Assembly: GCA_002261155.1 (NCBI GenBank)
Contig: NKXN01000010.1
Coordinates: 1 to 64,000, forward strand
Source: Bacillaceae bacterium SAS-127
GTDB taxonomy: Bacteria > Bacillota > Bacilli > Bacillales > Domibacillaceae
DNA: 64,000 bases
Reading direction: 5' to 3'
The notes under the pieces: model-generated
What the model saw: the letters and a program-made list of their open reading frames with translations, nothing else
Database searches by the model: none
What the model was told of the DNA's origin: nothing
Position numbers and translations under genes: made by a program
Part shown: positions 17,741 through 25,860 of the stretch, in pieces
Layout of the letters: every line of letters starts with the position of its first letter
Numbering within the stretch: position 1 is the first letter of the stretch

Positions 17741-17779
17741 AAAGGCCCCGCTCTTCACGACAGAAGATGCGGGGTTTTT
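17741..17779. terminator. Bidirectional terminator overlapping the 3' end of the TPR gene
   Basis: GGCCCCGC (17744-17751) pairs with GCGGGG (17769-17774), with A-runs and T-runs outside. The stop codon and last codons of the convergent TPR gene (stop at 17755) lie inside the loop and stem. Confidence 0.65.
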
Positions 17780-19617
17780 CCGTAAATTTGTTTCATTTTC
17801 TTTTGAGCCAGTTTGAGCACTGCCTTATCGATGTTTTCAATTTGTTCAAGTAACAAAGGCCATGTATCGGTGGAGAGTTCTTTACCGTATAAAGACACCC
17901 ATTGCACATAGTCAGAGGCAGCTGCATCTAGCAGACCTTGCTCTGCACGAATGAAGGCTCTTCGGTAGTAGGGCTCGGGTATAAAAGCATTGATAGCGAT
18001 GGCCATATTATATAGCTCCTCTGCCTCTTCATCTTTTCCGAGCGATTCATAGATCAGCCCTAAAGTGACGTATCCTTGGAAGCTACTTGGAGCGCGTTCA
18101 ATAAACTGCTCAATATCTGTTAGAGCCTGCTCTAACTGTCCCATACGCAAATGAATAAATCCTCTCAAATGATATAAAGCCGTATATTCTGGCGCTATTT
18201 CCATCGCTACATCGCAGTCTTCTAACGCCTCTTGGAATTTTTCTTGGGAAAGACGACAGCGTGCTCGCTTTTCTAAAATAACAGGCGAATCAGGCTCTAG
18301 CTCGATGCCTTTCGTAAAGGCTTGTTCCGCCTCTTCTAAGTAGCCCATTCCAAGCAACACCATTCCTTCATCGAGTGCATATTCGCTCACTTCATTTAGT
18401 GATGGATTCTCTTGTAAAGCAGATCGTAAATCATCATAGGCTTGTTCAAACTTTTCTTGCTGATAGCGTACGAAGCTTCTTTCTCGAAACGTGTGATCCT
18501 TCAGGTCTTCTTCTTTTTCTAAAGCGATGGTGTAATCTTTTTCCGCCTTTTCAAAGCGACTGAGCTTTTCGTAGAGTTGAGCTCTTAGCTTATATACGCT
18601 TGCATCTTCGCCATCTAGCTTGACTAGCTCATGACAATGAATGAGCGCTTGATGTAAATTTCCCGAGAAATAATGGACACGGCTTAACCAATATTGAGGG
18701 TCAGGATCTTGCGAATCTAGCTCTTGTGCTCGATGAAAATCGGCCAAGCTTTCTTCGTATTTTTCTAGCTCAAATAGAAGAATTCCCCGTTCAATATATA
18801 AGCTAAAGGCATCTGGATAGCGACATATAGCCTCATTTAATGCTTGTTCCGCCTCTTCTGTTTGACCGGCTTCAAGCAATAAATGGGCATAATCGGGCAA
18901 AAAGTCAAAGCCCTCTTTAATGATTGATTGAAAAGTATGTACGGCATCAGCAGAATAACGTGCTCGATCCCAATATAGCTGTAAGCCTTCATCTTCTATA
19001 GATTGGAAAAAAGCGAGTAGTTGACAAGCTTTCTCCATATTGTCTAAAGCAGCATCTAGTTCGTCATGTTCCTCGAAGGCTTTCGCTAAACGATAATAAA
19101 ACATCGGAACGGCATTATCTTCTGATAGAACAGCTTGTTGAAAAGCATCCAGTGCTTTATCGACAAACCCATGGTCAAATAACACGCAACCATATTCATA
19201 CCAAGAAGAATTTACTTGTGGGTGACCGAGTTCCTCTTCACGTTTAATCGCTTGTTTATAGTCAGCTAAAGCTTCATCAATATACCCTAAATCTTGGTGA
19301 GTGAGCGCCCTTGTATAATAATACCAATAATAGTCTTCTAGGCTAATTGCTTTATTTAAAAAAATTAGAGCTTCTTCCTCGCGGTTATCTTCTCTAAAAA
19401 TATGACCAGCCACTCCATTTAAATAAGCACTATCTGGAAAATGTTTTAGCCCCTTTTCAATAATGGCGATGCCTTCTTGCGTTCGCCCTATATAATGAAG
19501 GCCTTCTGCATACACAGCAAAGTCTTTCGCTTCAAACCACTTATGTTCGACCTGTTCATAATATGGAACGGCGGTTTGGCTATCTTTCATGGCTCGTGCT
19601 TTTTTTAATAGTTCCAT
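17755..19617 (-). CDS. Long TPR-repeat protein
   Basis: A 620-residue soluble protein made almost wholly of tetratricopeptide repeats, roughly 16 to 17 units with the usual W-LG-Y-A-F-A-P spacing (for example AYLNGVAGHIFREDNREEEA near 48 and YTALYHLRGFIHLRMGQLEQ near 478). There is no signal peptide, membrane segment or catalytic domain. It is acidic and probably acts as a protein-interaction scaffold; partners are unknown. The ATG has GGAAAGGAG upstream. It is monocistronic and shares its terminator with the kinase gene running toward it. Confidence 0.85.
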   Translation of the reverse strand: MELLKKARAMKDSQTAVPYYEQVEHKWFEAKDFAVYAEGLHYIGRTQEGIAIIEKGLKHFPDSAYLNGVAGHIFREDNREEEALIFLNKAISLEDYYWYYYTRALTHQDLGYIDEALADYKQAIKREEELGHPQVNSSWYEYGCVLFDHGFVDKALDAFQQAVLSEDNAVPMFYYRLAKAFEEHDELDAALDNMEKACQLLAFFQSIEDEGLQLYWDRARYSADAVHTFQSIIKEGFDFLPDYAHLLLEAGQTEEAEQALNEAICRYPDAFSLYIERGILLFELEKYEESLADFHRAQELDSQDPDPQYWLSRVHYFSGNLHQALIHCHELVKLDGEDASVYKLRAQLYEKLSRFEKAEKDYTIALEKEEDLKDHTFRERSFVRYQQEKFEQAYDDLRSALQENPSLNEVSEYALDEGMVLLGMGYLEEAEQAFTKGIELEPDSPVILEKRARCRLSQEKFQEALEDCDVAMEIAPEYTALYHLRGFIHLRMGQLEQALTDIEQFIERAPSSFQGYVTLGLIYESLGKDEEAEELYNMAIAINAFIPEPYYRRAFIRAEQGLLDAAASDYVQWVSLYGKELSTDTWPLLLEQIENIDKAVLKLAQKKMKQIYGKTPHLLS

Positions 19618-19770
19618 GACTCATTCAACTCCTTTCCTGTTTCTTTTTCTTAAGCATATCAAATTTCTACAATCGGAGTGACAGGAATCGTCATTTTTAC
19701 GATTCTTTTTCGAGCAGAATTGTTGCATAATAAGGAAGGATTCAAAAAATTTATAAAAGGGGAATAATTG

Positions 19771-20454
19771 ATGAAACTAACTTACAAAGGGAAAACAAAA
19801 GATGTTTATGCATTGGAGGATGGCAATTATCTGTTAAAATTTAAAGATGATGTAACAGGAGAAAATGGAGTGTTTGACCCTGGAGCTAACACAGTTGGTT
19901 TAACGATGGAAGGAGCGGGCCGAGCGGGGCTTCGCTTAACGAAACACTTTTTTGAAGTTTTACAAGAAAAAGAGGTTCCGACTCATTATGTCGATGCCAA
20001 CATTGAAGAAGCGACTATGACAGTGAAACCAGCGACTGTATTCGGCGAAGGTTTAGAAGTGATTTGTCGTTTCCGAGCAGTTGGAAGCTTTCTTCGTCGC
20101 TATGGTATGTATGCAGAAGAAGGTCAAGCGTTAGATGCTTTCGTAGAAGTGACATTAAAGGATGACGATCGCCAAGATCCGCCAATTACAGAGGACGCTC
20201 TTGATATGTTGGGGATTTTGACAAAAGAAGAATATGCAGTGTTGAAAGGGCTAACCCAGAAAATTGCTTACACAGTGAAAGAAGAGTTAGCGAAGAAAGA
20301 CATCGAACTATATGACATCAAGTTTGAATTTGGTCGTTTAGCTGATGGACAAATTGTATTAATTGACGAAATTTCTGGTGGGAATATGCGTGCTTATAAG
20401 CATGGGGAGTATATCGAGCCGTTGACATTAGAACAAATGATGTTAGAGAACTGA
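19771..20454 (+). CDS. PurC-like SAICAR synthetase paralogue
   Basis: A 227-residue protein with the SAICAR synthetase fold: KGKTKDVYALEDGNYLLKFKDDVTG at the nucleotide-binding N-terminus, VICRFRAVGSFLRRYG near 95, and KFEFGRL plus IVLIDEISGGNMRAYK near 190-205. Canonical PurC has an E-VVRN-GS-KR block and IDE-SPD-R-W; here Arg-Phe and Gly-Gly replace parts of these, and no other pur gene is nearby. It may be a second PurC or act on a related substrate. ATG 19771 follows AAAGGGG; an in-frame TTG just before it is less likely. Confidence 0.75.
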   Translation: MKLTYKGKTKDVYALEDGNYLLKFKDDVTGENGVFDPGANTVGLTMEGAGRAGLRLTKHFFEVLQEKEVPTHYVDANIEEATMTVKPATVFGEGLEVICRFRAVGSFLRRYGMYAEEGQALDAFVEVTLKDDDRQDPPITEDALDMLGILTKEEYAVLKGLTQKIAYTVKEELAKKDIELYDIKFEFGRLADGQIVLIDEISGGNMRAYKHGEYIEPLTLEQMMLEN

Positions 20455-20462
20455 TAAAAGAG

Positions 20463-20490
20463 AAGGTGCCAGAGAATGGCGCCTTTTTTG
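20463..20490 (+). terminator. Terminator of the PurC-like gene
   Basis: AAGGTGCC pairs with GGCGCCTT, followed by six T. Confidence 0.7.
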
Positions 20491-20620
20491 TATAAATTAG
20501 TCTCCTTAATAAGACGTATCGCAACGAATATTTTCGGAATAATAAAAAAATTATAAAAAAACTAGTTTTCGTTTCCTTACTTTGGTGGGTATAATGATAA
20601 AAAAACTATGGAGAGATACG

Positions 20621-21397
20621 ATGGAACGTCAATTAGAAGAAAAATACGACATTATGGATGTGAGCTTACTGGCGGGCAAGATGATGTTAGAGAGCGGAGC
20701 AGAGACGTATCGAGTAGAGGATACGATGATAAGAATTGCTCAGTCTTTTGGTATTAAGGAATCCCATTGTTACGTGACACCAACAGGTATTATGTTTTCG
20801 ATAGAGACGAAGGAGCCGACAAAGACGAAGTTAATTCGTATTTCTGAGAGAACGATTGATTTACAAAAAGTTTGTATGGTGAACAGTATTTCGAGAAAGA
20901 TTAGTGCGGGTGAACTTACGGTGGAGCAAGCGTATCAGGAGTTAAAGGATTTGCAAAAGGTGGGTATGGCTTTTTCGCTATCGATGCGAATTGTGGCTGC
21001 TTTTATTGCTAGTGGTTGTTTTTTAATGATGTTCCAAGGTGGTTGGTATGACGTTGTTCCAGCGATGATTGCTGGGGGAGTGGGATTTGCATCGGTCATT
21101 TATTTGCCCCGGATGATACCGATCAAGTTTTTTTCTGAATTTACGGCAGCGCTTATTATCGGCTTACTTTCTTACTTTTTTGTCTGGGTGGGAATCGGTA
21201 AGGAATTGGATAAAATTATTATCGGTTCGGTGATGCCGCTTGTGCCAGGTTTGCTAATCACTAATGCTGTGCGTGATTTAATGGCAGGGCATTTAATTTC
21301 CGGTTTAGCAAGGGGAGCAGAAGCATTTTTGACTGCTTTTGCGATCGGCACAGGGATCGCTGTTGTTGTCACTTTTTTTCAGAATGGAGGATTTTAG
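20621..21397 (+). CDS. ThrE-family exporter subunit (DUF1212/YjjP-like)
   Basis: A 258-residue protein. The N-terminal cytosolic part (LLAGKMMLESGAETYRVEDTM, about 15-40) is the DUF1212/ThrE hallmark, and five membrane helices follow from about residue 120. I start at ATG 20621 after GGAGAG; an earlier in-frame codon at 20582 lacks an RBS. Together with the next gene it makes a split threonine/serine exporter, equivalent to one fused ThrE or to YjjP plus YjjB; in E. coli YjjPB exports succinate. The substrate here is undetermined. Confidence 0.85.
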   Translation: MERQLEEKYDIMDVSLLAGKMMLESGAETYRVEDTMIRIAQSFGIKESHCYVTPTGIMFSIETKEPTKTKLIRISERTIDLQKVCMVNSISRKISAGELTVEQAYQELKDLQKVGMAFSLSMRIVAAFIASGCFLMMFQGGWYDVVPAMIAGGVGFASVIYLPRMIPIKFFSEFTAALIIGLLSYFFVWVGIGKELDKIIIGSVMPLVPGLLITNAVRDLMAGHLISGLARGAEAFLTAFAIGTGIAVVVTFFQNGGF

Positions 21398-21829
21398 ATG
21401 GACATTGTTGTACAGCTAGTCACGAGCTTTATAGCCGCATCGGCTTTTGGGATTATTTTTAACGCACCGAAAGAATCTCTGCTTACAAGCGGATTCGTTG
21501 GGATGATTGGCTGGATCGTCTATTATCTGTTTTGGAAAGAAGGAGTCAATGCTGTGCTCTCGACTGGTATATCCGCTTTTGTGATCGCTATTATTAGTCA
21601 TGTATACTCAAAAAGATACAAAATGCCGATTATTATTTTTACGGTGGCAGGCATTATTCCGCTCGTTCCCGGAGGAATTTCTTACAATGCGATGCGCAGT
21701 TTTGTCCAAAATGATTACAACACTGCCTTGGCGTTAGCAGCTAAAGCCTTCATGATCTCAGGAGCGATTGCGATGGGACTCATTGTTTCAGAAGTGCTAC
21801 GTACACTTCCGAATATAAAGAAAAAATAG
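21398..21829 (+). CDS. ThrE-family exporter small subunit (DUF3815/YjjB-like)
   Basis: A 143-residue protein with four to five membrane helices. It carries the motif IPLVPGGISYNAMR near residue 88, which mirrors MPLVPGLLITNAVRD in the upstream partner, as expected for the two halves of a ThrE-type exporter. Its ATG directly abuts the stop of the preceding gene (TAGATG), with GGAGG inside that gene, so the subunits are translationally coupled. Confidence 0.85.
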   Translation: MDIVVQLVTSFIAASAFGIIFNAPKESLLTSGFVGMIGWIVYYLFWKEGVNAVLSTGISAFVIAIISHVYSKRYKMPIIIFTVAGIIPLVPGGISYNAMRSFVQNDYNTALALAAKAFMISGAIAMGLIVSEVLRTLPNIKKK

Positions 21830-21881
21830 TGTGGCCTTGGCTATCACTTTAAGAGGTAATATGCGCTATAAGTAAATATAA

Positions 21882-21920
21882 AAAAGGAGTAAACTCCGTA
21901 GAATTTACTCCTTTTGTGAT
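21882..21920. terminator. Bidirectional terminator
   Basis: AAAAGGAGTAAA pairs perfectly with TTTACTCCTTTT around a ten-base loop between convergent genes. Confidence 0.75.
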
Positions 21921-21953
21921 ATAAATATCCAATTGTTTATTTGGAGTTAAAAG

Positions 21954-22646
21954 TCATTTATACACCGTTTCATATATCTTTTCTGCTTCATCTATGATGT
22001 TAGAAAGTTCAGTTCCGTTCTTGAGATCTTCTTCTTCCTTTTTAGATAAACTTCCTTCTAGTAGGTGGATAGTCACAGGATTCTGCCCATCTTTATCCTT
22101 TCCACTCCATCTTAGCCATAATGTTTCATCTCTAATTTCAGTATAATAATCTAAATGTTTTGCATGAAAATCAAGAGAAAAATCTAATAGATCAGGCATT
22201 TTCTGATTTGGAAGTTTGAATGTGGTTCCATCTCCCATCTCTTTCGTATAATAGCCCAGTTGTTCGTTGTAAATAAACCCTAACTCCTCTACGCCACTCT
22301 GAAATTTACCCTCAACTGTATTTTTATTGATATTCCAAAGTATAGACCATATCATACCCATAACTATTAAAATACTACCAAAAACAATAATGCCTTTTTT
22401 TAATTGTTTCCCTATTTTGATTTCTCTATCAATTCTTTTCACCATAACCGTATCCCCCTTTAACATTCTATCCAGCGATACATCAAACCTATTGCTAATA
22501 TCTACTAGTGTTTGTAAATCTGGATAGCTTTTTTCGTTTTCCCAATTCGACACAGTTTGTCTAGTAACATGAAATAAACTAGCAAATTCCTCTTGTGTCA
22601 TTTTGTTGGTTTTTCTGATTTCAGATATTGTCTTTCCAACTTTCAT
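21954..22646 (-). CDS. XRE-family regulator with membrane anchor
   Basis: A 230-residue protein. Residues 5-60 form a Cro/CI-type HTH (ISEIRKTNKMTQEEFASLFHVTRQTVSNWENEKSYPD). A single hydrophobic segment lies at about 84-105, and the C-terminal 120 residues would be extracytoplasmic, with a strand-rich, Trp/Tyr-containing sequence I do not recognise. The layout suggests a membrane-bound repressor or anti-sigma-like sensor. GGAGGAAA precedes the ATG. No target gene is evident; the ABC operon to its right reads away from it. Confidence 0.8.
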   Translation of the reverse strand: MKVGKTISEIRKTNKMTQEEFASLFHVTRQTVSNWENEKSYPDLQTLVDISNRFDVSLDRMLKGDTVMVKRIDREIKIGKQLKKGIIVFGSILIVMGMIWSILWNINKNTVEGKFQSGVEELGFIYNEQLGYYTKEMGDGTTFKLPNQKMPDLLDFSLDFHAKHLDYYTEIRDETLWLRWSGKDKDGQNPVTIHLLEGSLSKKEEEDLKNGTELSNIIDEAEKIYETVYK

Positions 22647-23051
22647 TCTGTTTCCTCCTTCTGTCTCTATTATTGGAAGTAATGATGAAAAAACCTAGCA
22701 ATTAGAGTTTGCATAGCTTAAATAGGGAAGCAAAGAATCTTTGCATACGCTTAAAATAAGGGGTTGGGGCTATTTCCTGATTTTTCGTCAACTATAAATT
22801 CTACTAGCCCTCTAAATCATAGGCAATCAAAAAAAGTCGTTTTACGTTCATGCTTGTCTCTAGAGCATTTATGTTATTTCACACTTATAGATGTCACTGA
22901 AGGTATTTATGTCTTTAATTCGCTCAGCAACGCCCCTAGAAATATCCCGATATTTTGATTATTTTTTAGAAAATAGTGAGTGATCACTCACTATACTTGT
23001 GTTATAATCAAAATGAGTGATTACTCACTATCATTATGAGGAGGGATAGAA
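22647..23051. other. 405-base intergenic region
   Basis: The right end holds the ABC-operon promoter and operators (22973-23031). The rest (about 22680-22960) has no supported gene: the one plus-strand frame has no RBS or recognisable product, and its reverse strand is broken by many stops. It may be decayed coding DNA. Confidence 0.5.
22973..23031 (+). promoter_or_regulatory. Promoter with two TetR-type operators
   Basis: A perfect palindrome centred on AGTGAGTGATCACTCACT occupies 22973-22994. A near copy with TGAGTGATTACTCACT follows at 23012-23031. A TATAAT -10 lies between them at 23003-23008, and the first palindrome covers the -35 region. The TetR gene ends the operon driven by this promoter, so autorepression is the obvious reading. 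Confidence 0.75.
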
Positions 23052-23777
23052 ATGAGCTCGTCGAATGAAATTGTCTCTATTCAACATGTTTCTAAAGCGT
23101 TTGGAAAGCATCGAGTGTTAAATGATATTACGTTACAAATTAACGGTGGGGAAATCTTTGGTTTTCTAGGCCCGTCTGGCGCAGGGAAAACGACGTTAGT
23201 GAAACAGCTAGTCGGATTGGATTTGCCGACATCTGGTGAAAATTTTCTTTTTCAACAGAAAATGCCCTCGTTAAAATTAATTGAGAAAATTGGTTATATG
23301 GCACAGTCTGATGCGTTATATGGTGAGTTGTCTGCCAAGGAGAATTTACAATTTTTCGCTTCTTTGTATGGCTTACAAGGAAAAAAGCAACAGCAAAGAA
23401 TAGAAGCTGTCATGGAGGTTGTGCAGTTAACGGATCACGTGAACAAGCTCGTTTCTACTTATTCTGGTGGCATGAAAAGAAGACTTTCATTAGCCATTGC
23501 TCTGCTTCACGAACCACAGCTTCTCATTCTTGATGAGCCTACTGTCGGTATCGATCCCGTTTTACGCAAAAGTATTTGGAATGCCTTTTACGAGTTAAAG
23601 GCGAAAGGAACGACATTGATTGTCACGACTCATGTCATGGATGAAGCGGAGAAATGTGATCGTTTAGCCTTAATGCGAGATGGCTCGTTGATCGCTGTTG
23701 GTACGCCTAGTGAATTAAAGAAACAGACCGACTCGGCCACGATTGAAGAAGCATTTCTTGTATATGGAGGGGCTTAA
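23052..23777 (+). CDS. ABC transporter ATP-binding protein
   Basis: A 241-residue ATPase of the drug or polymer exporter type. Walker A is GPSGAGKTT (about 37-45), the Q-loop Gln is in GYMAQSDALYGELS, the signature is YSGGMKRRLSLA (near 137) and Walker B is LLILDEPTVGIDP. It pairs with the ABC-2 permease that follows after one base. TetR control suggests a multidrug-type exporter induced by its substrate. GAGGAGG precedes the ATG. Confidence 0.93.
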   Translation: MSSSNEIVSIQHVSKAFGKHRVLNDITLQINGGEIFGFLGPSGAGKTTLVKQLVGLDLPTSGENFLFQQKMPSLKLIEKIGYMAQSDALYGELSAKENLQFFASLYGLQGKKQQQRIEAVMEVVQLTDHVNKLVSTYSGGMKRRLSLAIALLHEPQLLILDEPTVGIDPVLRKSIWNAFYELKAKGTTLIVTTHVMDEAEKCDRLALMRDGSLIAVGTPSELKKQTDSATIEEAFLVYGGA

Positions 23778-23778
23778 C

Positions 23779-24807
23779 ATGAGAGTAAAAGCGTTAGTGA
23801 TTAGAATTTTACGGCAAATTGTACGCGATAAAAGGACGATGGGATTATTAATTTTTGCGCCAATTCTTGTGTTAACGATGCTTCATTTAGTTTTTAATGG
23901 TGATGATTATACACCTAAAGTCGGTTTAGTTGATATTCCAGAACCGATGATGACACAATTGAACTTAGAAGGTGCTGATATTCATGAATATGCAAATGAA
24001 GCGGAAGCACTCGAAGATTTAGAGAAGCAAACGATTGATGGATATGTCGTATTTGATCAGCGAGCTCCTTCTGTTTATTTAGAAGGAAGTGATCCAATCG
24101 TCACAGGAGCGACTGTTAAATGGCTGCAAACCGCTCTTCAGCCGTTGCAGAAAAATGAAAAAGTACCAGAACTGACACTTGAACATTTACACGGTTCTAG
24201 TGAGATGGGGCAATTTGATTATTTCGGACCTGTACTACTCGGCTTTTTTGTCTTTTTCTTTGTGTTTTTAATTGCGGGTGTCTCATTTTTAAGGGAGCGT
24301 ACAACGGGGACGCTTGAGCGTTTGCTGGCTAGTCCACTGCGAAAATGGGAAATCGTCCTTGGCTATGTGCTTGGCTTTGGAATTTTTACTATGATTCAAG
24401 CGACGATTATTGCTTCATATGGGATTTATGTGCTTGGGATGTTGATGGAAGGCGCGTTCGGGTACGTGTTGCTGATTACTTTGCTTCTATCATTAACGGC
24501 GCTTACTCTCGGTATTTTATTATCAGCGTTTGCCAATAATGAACTGCAAATGATTCAATTTATCCCGCTCGTTGTCGTGCCACAATTCTTTTTTTCAGGT
24601 TTGTTTAATTTAGAAACAATCTCTGAATGGTTAAGTTGGATCGGGCCATTGACACCGCTTTATTACGCGGCAGAAGGTTTGAGAGATGTGATGATTCGAG
24701 GGTATGGTTGGGAGGAGATTAGCTTCGATCTTTTGGCGCTAGCAGGCTTTTCGATCTTGTTTATGACATTGAACATTTTAGCTTTAAGAAAGTACCGGAA
24801 AGTGTAG
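23779..24807 (+). CDS. ABC-2 type permease
   Basis: A 342-residue permease of the YhiH/YbhR type. TM1 is at about 20-38, an extracellular domain spans about 45-145, then five TM segments follow, with the conserved FLRERTTGTLERLLASPLRKWEI elbow helix near 172 and an IPLVVVPQFFFSGLF block near 260. It forms the exporter with the upstream ATPase. The start at 23779 is one base after the ATPase stop, with GGAGGGG upstream; an earlier in-frame codon lies inside the ATPase gene. Confidence 0.9.
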   Translation: MRVKALVIRILRQIVRDKRTMGLLIFAPILVLTMLHLVFNGDDYTPKVGLVDIPEPMMTQLNLEGADIHEYANEAEALEDLEKQTIDGYVVFDQRAPSVYLEGSDPIVTGATVKWLQTALQPLQKNEKVPELTLEHLHGSSEMGQFDYFGPVLLGFFVFFFVFLIAGVSFLRERTTGTLERLLASPLRKWEIVLGYVLGFGIFTMIQATIIASYGIYVLGMLMEGAFGYVLLITLLLSLTALTLGILLSAFANNELQMIQFIPLVVVPQFFFSGLFNLETISEWLSWIGPLTPLYYAAEGLRDVMIRGYGWEEISFDLLALAGFSILFMTLNILALRKYRKV

Positions 24808-24828
24808 GACGGAGGAGAATAAAAGAAG

Positions 24829-25503
24829 ATGTCTGTTGAAGATCAAATGTTAGATGAGTTATTTTATACGGCAGATGGATTAACGGAGAAGCAAAAGAAG
24901 ATTTTAGAAGCAGCGATTGAATCGTTCGCTGAGAAGGGCTACGCCGCCACATCCACGAGTGAAATTGCTAAAAAAGCGGGTGTTGCGGAAGGGACGATCT
25001 TTCGACATTACAAAACGAAACAGGATCTGTTATTGTCGATTGTCTCGCCCATGATGGCGAAGTTTATTGCCCCATTTGTGATCAAGGATTTAAATAAGGT
25101 GCTAAATCAAGAGCATGAAAATTTTGAAGCTTTTTTAAAAGCGATGATTGAAAACCGGGCGGAATTTCTTAAAAACAATTTGCTGCTGTTTCGCATTTTA
25201 ATTCAAGAAATTCCATTTCAACCGCAATTAAAGGAGCAATTTAAAGAACACGTGGCGACAAAAGTATTTGATAGACTAAAGCAAATCGTTGAGCATTACC
25301 AAGCGAAAGGTCAAATCATGGAAATGCCACCGTACAGCGTTATTCGCTTCGTCGCTTCCAGCATATTCGGTTACTTATTGGCGAGATACTTATTTATGCC
25401 AGAAGCCGATTGGAACGACGAAGCAGAAATCAACCTCACCGTGCACATGATCATGCATGGGTTGGCAGGTGCCTGTCACTCCTCGGATTTTGTCGAAAAA
25501 TGA
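24829..25503 (+). CDS. TetR-family repressor of the ABC operon
   Basis: A 224-residue regulator. The TetR HTH is at about 18-64 (KKILEAAIESFAEKGYAATSTSEIAKKAGVAEGTIFRHYKTKQDLL), followed by a helical ligand-binding domain. It is the third gene of the operon and most likely binds the two palindromes at 22973-23031 to repress it. GGAGG precedes the ATG. A strong terminator follows at once. Confidence 0.9.
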   Translation: MSVEDQMLDELFYTADGLTEKQKKILEAAIESFAEKGYAATSTSEIAKKAGVAEGTIFRHYKTKQDLLLSIVSPMMAKFIAPFVIKDLNKVLNQEHENFEAFLKAMIENRAEFLKNNLLLFRILIQEIPFQPQLKEQFKEHVATKVFDRLKQIVEHYQAKGQIMEMPPYSVIRFVASSIFGYLLARYLFMPEADWNDEAEINLTVHMIMHGLAGACHSSDFVEK

Positions 25504-25512
25504 GTATTAAAG

Positions 25513-25564
25513 AGGCCGTGTAGAAAGTCTGTGAAAATGGACTTTCTACACGGCCTGTTTTTTT
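25513..25564 (+). terminator. Strong terminator of the ABC/TetR operon
   Basis: AGGCCGTGTAGAAAGTC pairs perfectly over 17 bases with its complement at 25540-25556, followed by GTTTTTTT. Confidence 0.85.
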
Positions 25565-25639
25565 ACTGAATGGCAGAGTGGGTTTGATGAATTAGGCTCG
25601 CTTTTTGCGGAGTGCTTGCTTTTTTACTGAGTCGCCTCA

Positions 25640-25860
25640 TGCTTTTTGAGTGTCCAGCTTCAGGCGCCAGCAACTAGTGAACTTCCATGCTCCCCCTTGC
25701 GATAAGTCAACATCCATTCACTATCGTTCATCGTATTGTCTAGCGCCGCCAACTAGCTACTCGAGGTCAAAAGCCAATCCGTCCAAAAGGTTAAAGAACA
25801 ACCTTTCAGCCGGCTCGTCTTTTGCTTGTCGCCGATGGACGAACACCTTTCGCTTTTCTC
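25640..25860. repeat. Degenerate Bacillaceae intergenic repeat (two partial modules)
   Basis: The stretch has the look of a dispersed element common between Bacillaceae genes: GTGTCCAGCTTCAGGCGCCA near 25650, a second start TTGTCTAGCGCCGCCAACTA near 25737, the internal phrases CTCGAGGTCAAAAGCCAATC and CCTTTCAGCCGGCTCGTC, and the closing GCTTGTCGCCGATGGACGAA plus CACCTTTCGCTTTTCT at 25848-25860. The ends (GTCCAGC and its counterpart near GATGGAC) are roughly complementary, so it could fold. It encodes no supported protein. Identification rests on recalled resemblance. Confidence 0.55.

Noticed and set aside
22764-22958. 64-codon plus-strand frame between the XRE regulator and the ABC operon
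   Set aside because: No ribosome binding site, no recognisable product and an unnatural composition; the reverse strand is full of stops. Left as intergenic.
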